A model generated the notes under the pieces. That model was not told the DNA's origin and ran no database searches. It saw only the letters and a program-made list of their open reading frames with translations. Shown here in pieces: positions 5,735 through 7,398 of a DNA stretch of 7,398 nucleotides (its first letter is position 1; every line of letters starts with the position of its first letter). Source of the stretch: JBNARI01 sp049718765 (GTDB lineage: Bacteria > Bacillota > Sulfobacillia > DUMF01); assembly GCA_049718765.1 (NCBI GenBank), contig JBNARI010000050.1:1-7398 (forward strand), read 5' to 3'. The translations under genes and the position numbers were made by a program.

Positions 5735-7263
5735 GCTCGGGGACTGCAACAGCAGCGCTTTCGTTGATGGTTCTGGGAGCTCTCTCCAAGGTATTGGGGT
5801 TCCTGAGGGATCAGGTCATTGCGGCGATGTTCGGGGCAAGTGCCCAGACAGACGCTTACCTTGTCGGACTAACTGTTCCCACTGTTGGCATAGCTATTCT
5901 CAGCAGCGGAGTCAGCACCACCTTCGTGCCTCTGTATTCTGAGCGGAAGGGGGACCTGGCAGGGCGTTGTGACTTCTGGCTAGGCGTGCTGTGGCTTTCG
6001 TCGATCTTGCTTTTCAGCATTGCAGGGCTTGGTGCGGTCTTTGCTCGCCAGGTAACCGGTGCGTTAGCTCCGGGGCTCGACTCAACCACGTTTCGGCTGG
6101 CCACGATTTGTTCTGCGATAGTATTCCCAGGGGTAGCATTTACCGGATTGACCGCCCTGGCCAAGTCAGCGTTGAACTGTCACGGGCAGTTTGCAGTACC
6201 GGCCCTTGCTCCAGTGGTACAAAACTGTGTGATAATAACCTTTTCACTTGTTGCAGGGCGGCGATTGGGCGTCGTTGCACTGGCTCTTGGTCAAGCTCTT
6301 GGCATGGTGGTGGGCTTTTTAATCCAGCTACCCTGGCTGCGCAAACACGGTTTTTGTTTCGGGTGGCCCCGGAACTGGCGCATTGCCTGCCATGGGGCCA
6401 TGGAAGTCTACCGTCTTGCTCTCCCGCTGTTTGCTTCATCCCTGGTGGGCCAGGTTTACACCTTGGTGGACAGGAACCTTGCGTCTCACCTGGTCGAGGG
6501 GAGCATTGCGGCCCTGAGCTTTGCAGACAAGCTACGCCAGCTTCCCCTGGGACTGTTTGTGACCCCCCTCACGACGGTGCTGTACCCGGGTTTTGCAGCC
6601 CGCGTTTCAAAAGGCGACACTACCGGCCTGGGCAAGCAGCTGGCAGCTGGAGTGAGGCTAATCCTGATGATCATGCTCCCTGCGGCTGCTGGGGTTGCCG
6701 TATTGAGCCGACCCATAGTGCGGCTCGTATTTGAACGCGGCGCCTTTGACGCTTCGGACACCCTCAATACGGCTCGAGCCTTGGTTGCGTACAGCCCTGG
6801 CATGCTGGCAATGGCTGTTGGGTCCGTACTGACTTTTGGCATGTACAGCCTGAAGGTGACCCTCTGGCCGATGGTTGCTGGCGCTGTTGGCGCTGGGCTC
6901 AACATTTTGCTTGACCTGTTACTTGTGGCGCCCATGGGCCACGTTGGACTTGCTCTCGCCAACTCCTGTGGTTCAGTGTTGAGTATGGTGCTCCTGGGCT
7001 TGATGATACATAGAGTTGTGGGAAGGGACACCCCGTGGACCAAGGAGCTGTTTGTGGCCCTGGGCAAGATTGTTGGGGCGACTGCGGGCATGTGCTTTGT
7101 TGCCCTTGCCCTGGCTCGTATTCTGGGTTCCGGGAGGGCAATCCTCACAATGCTTCTCATAGGTGTGTCGGCTGCGACGTACTTCCTGTTGTTGCTGGCA
7201 CTGGGATCCAGTGACGTACATATGCTGCTTGGCCTTGTGCGGCACCGGTTGGGCAAGTACTGA
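5731..7263 (+). CDS. murJ: MurJ/MviN-family lipid-linked oligosaccharide flippase
   Basis: Predicted integral membrane flippase of the MOP superfamily. It moves an undecaprenyl-linked glycan across the cytoplasmic membrane: lipid II in housekeeping MurJ, or possibly the polysaccharide repeat unit here, where no other Wzx-type protein is seen. From ATG 5731 it has 510 residues, the usual family length, and many hydrophobic segments consistent with about 14 helices. Family motifs include LSKVLGFLRDQVIAAMFGAS (18-37), TDAYLVGLTVP (40-50), TTFVPLYSERKGD (63-75), VDRNLASHLVEGSIAALSFA (246-265) and FERGAFD (334-340). K20, I54 and K267 stand where E. coli MurJ has R18, R52 and R270; R26 and D41 match R24 and D39. 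The reading frame extends to 5626, but that part overlaps the phosphatase and is not family-like. An ATGA overlap joins the two genes, with GGGG at 5722-5725 as a weak ribosome site. Confidence 0.92.
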   Translation: MSSGTATAALSLMVLGALSKVLGFLRDQVIAAMFGASAQTDAYLVGLTVPTVGIAILSSGVSTTFVPLYSERKGDLAGRCDFWLGVLWLSSILLFSIAGLGAVFARQVTGALAPGLDSTTFRLATICSAIVFPGVAFTGLTALAKSALNCHGQFAVPALAPVVQNCVIITFSLVAGRRLGVVALALGQALGMVVGFLIQLPWLRKHGFCFGWPRNWRIACHGAMEVYRLALPLFASSLVGQVYTLVDRNLASHLVEGSIAALSFADKLRQLPLGLFVTPLTTVLYPGFAARVSKGDTTGLGKQLAAGVRLILMIMLPAAAGVAVLSRPIVRLVFERGAFDASDTLNTARALVAYSPGMLAMAVGSVLTFGMYSLKVTLWPMVAGAVGAGLNILLDLLLVAPMGHVGLALANSCGSVLSMVLLGLMIHRVVGRDTPWTKELFVALGKIVGATAGMCFVALALARILGSGRAILTMLLIGVSAATYFLLLLALGSSDVHMLLGLVRHRLGKY

Positions 7264-7361
7264 GCAGAGCAGCCCTGTGGTATGCATCTCCTGACTGCAC
7301 TGAGAGAGCAGTTTCTACACGGGTGATCTGGATGACTTGGCATGCGAGATATAGCTGCCTG

Positions 7362-7391
7362 TCCAACTTTTAGCCCCCGAATGGAGTTGGA
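7362..7391 (+). other. Inverted repeat / possible hairpin downstream of murJ
   Basis: TCCAACT (7362-7368) pairs perfectly with AGTTGGA (7385-7391). Two G-U pairs could extend the stem inward, leaving a 12-base loop that contains CCCCC. It is followed by AAAAAC, not a T-run, so it is not a normal terminator for the + strand. It may be a leader element or operator for a gene beyond the window, or the GGAG at 7389-7392 may be that gene's ribosome site. An ATG lies inside it at 7381. The rest of 7264-7361 shows only very short open frames and no convincing terminator or promoter. Confidence 0.3.
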
Positions 7392-7398
7392 GAAAAAC

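Noticed and set aside
7294..7312. Possible terminator after murJ: ACTGC/GCAGT stem with TTTCT after it.
   Set aside because: The stem is only five pairs with a 9-base loop and the T-run is short and interrupted, so it is too weak to call.
6486..7343. A 285-codon open frame on the - strand opposite murJ, and a 247-codon + strand frame at 5991-6734.
   Set aside because: Both are low-complexity (Ser, Pro, Arg, Ala or Cys rich) shadows of the murJ reading frame with no recognisable domain.
1..7398. CRISPR arrays, tRNA or rRNA genes, insertion sequences, toxin-antitoxin pairs or phage genes.
   Set aside because: No repeated spacers, RNA gene signatures, transposase motifs or terminal inverted repeats were seen. 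The window is almost fully explained by the five-gene polysaccharide module.

Overview
The window looks like part of an exopolysaccharide/capsule assembly operon from a fairly G+C-rich Bacillota, most likely a clostridial lineage of the Moorella/Peptococcaceae kind. The grounds are a separate bacterial tyrosine kinase and PHP-type phosphatase in the capA-capB-capC order, many AGG arginine codons, purine-rich Shine-Dalgarno sites, frequent TTG starts, and a MurJ whose motifs resemble the clostridial type. The taxonomic guess is inference; no rRNA or marker gene is present.

Layout, all on the + strand. Bases 1-54 may be the 3' end of an upstream gene. Bases 55-334 hold a strong imperfect hairpin (70-106) and either a leader or an N-terminal extension of the first gene. 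Five genes follow, tightly packed: (1) a polytopic O-antigen ligase/polymerase-family protein with a C-terminal TPR domain; (2) a Wzz/GumC-like chain-length determinant with a long coiled coil; (3) a BY-kinase (CapB/CpsD type) with a tyrosine cluster; (4) a CpsB/CapC/YwqE-type PHP tyrosine phosphatase; (5) a MurJ/MviN-family lipid-linked oligosaccharide flippase. Three of the four junctions are 4-base overlaps (TTGA, TTGA, ATGA). The last 135 bases are non-coding as far as can be seen and contain a second, weaker hairpin.

Together the genes make a near-complete Wzx/Wzy-style export module. The MurJ homologue could flip lipid-linked repeat units, the ligase-family protein could polymerise them or attach them to an acceptor, and the Wzz-like protein with its kinase and phosphatase would set chain length through cycles of tyrosine phosphorylation. 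No glycosyltransferase or initiating phosphoglycosyltransferase lies in the window, so repeat-unit synthesis must be encoded elsewhere, probably in flanking DNA. I do not see a clearly new system. The points most worth a second look are the hairpin overlapping the nominal start of gene 1, the replaced cavity arginines in MurJ, and the long split Wzc-like adaptor.
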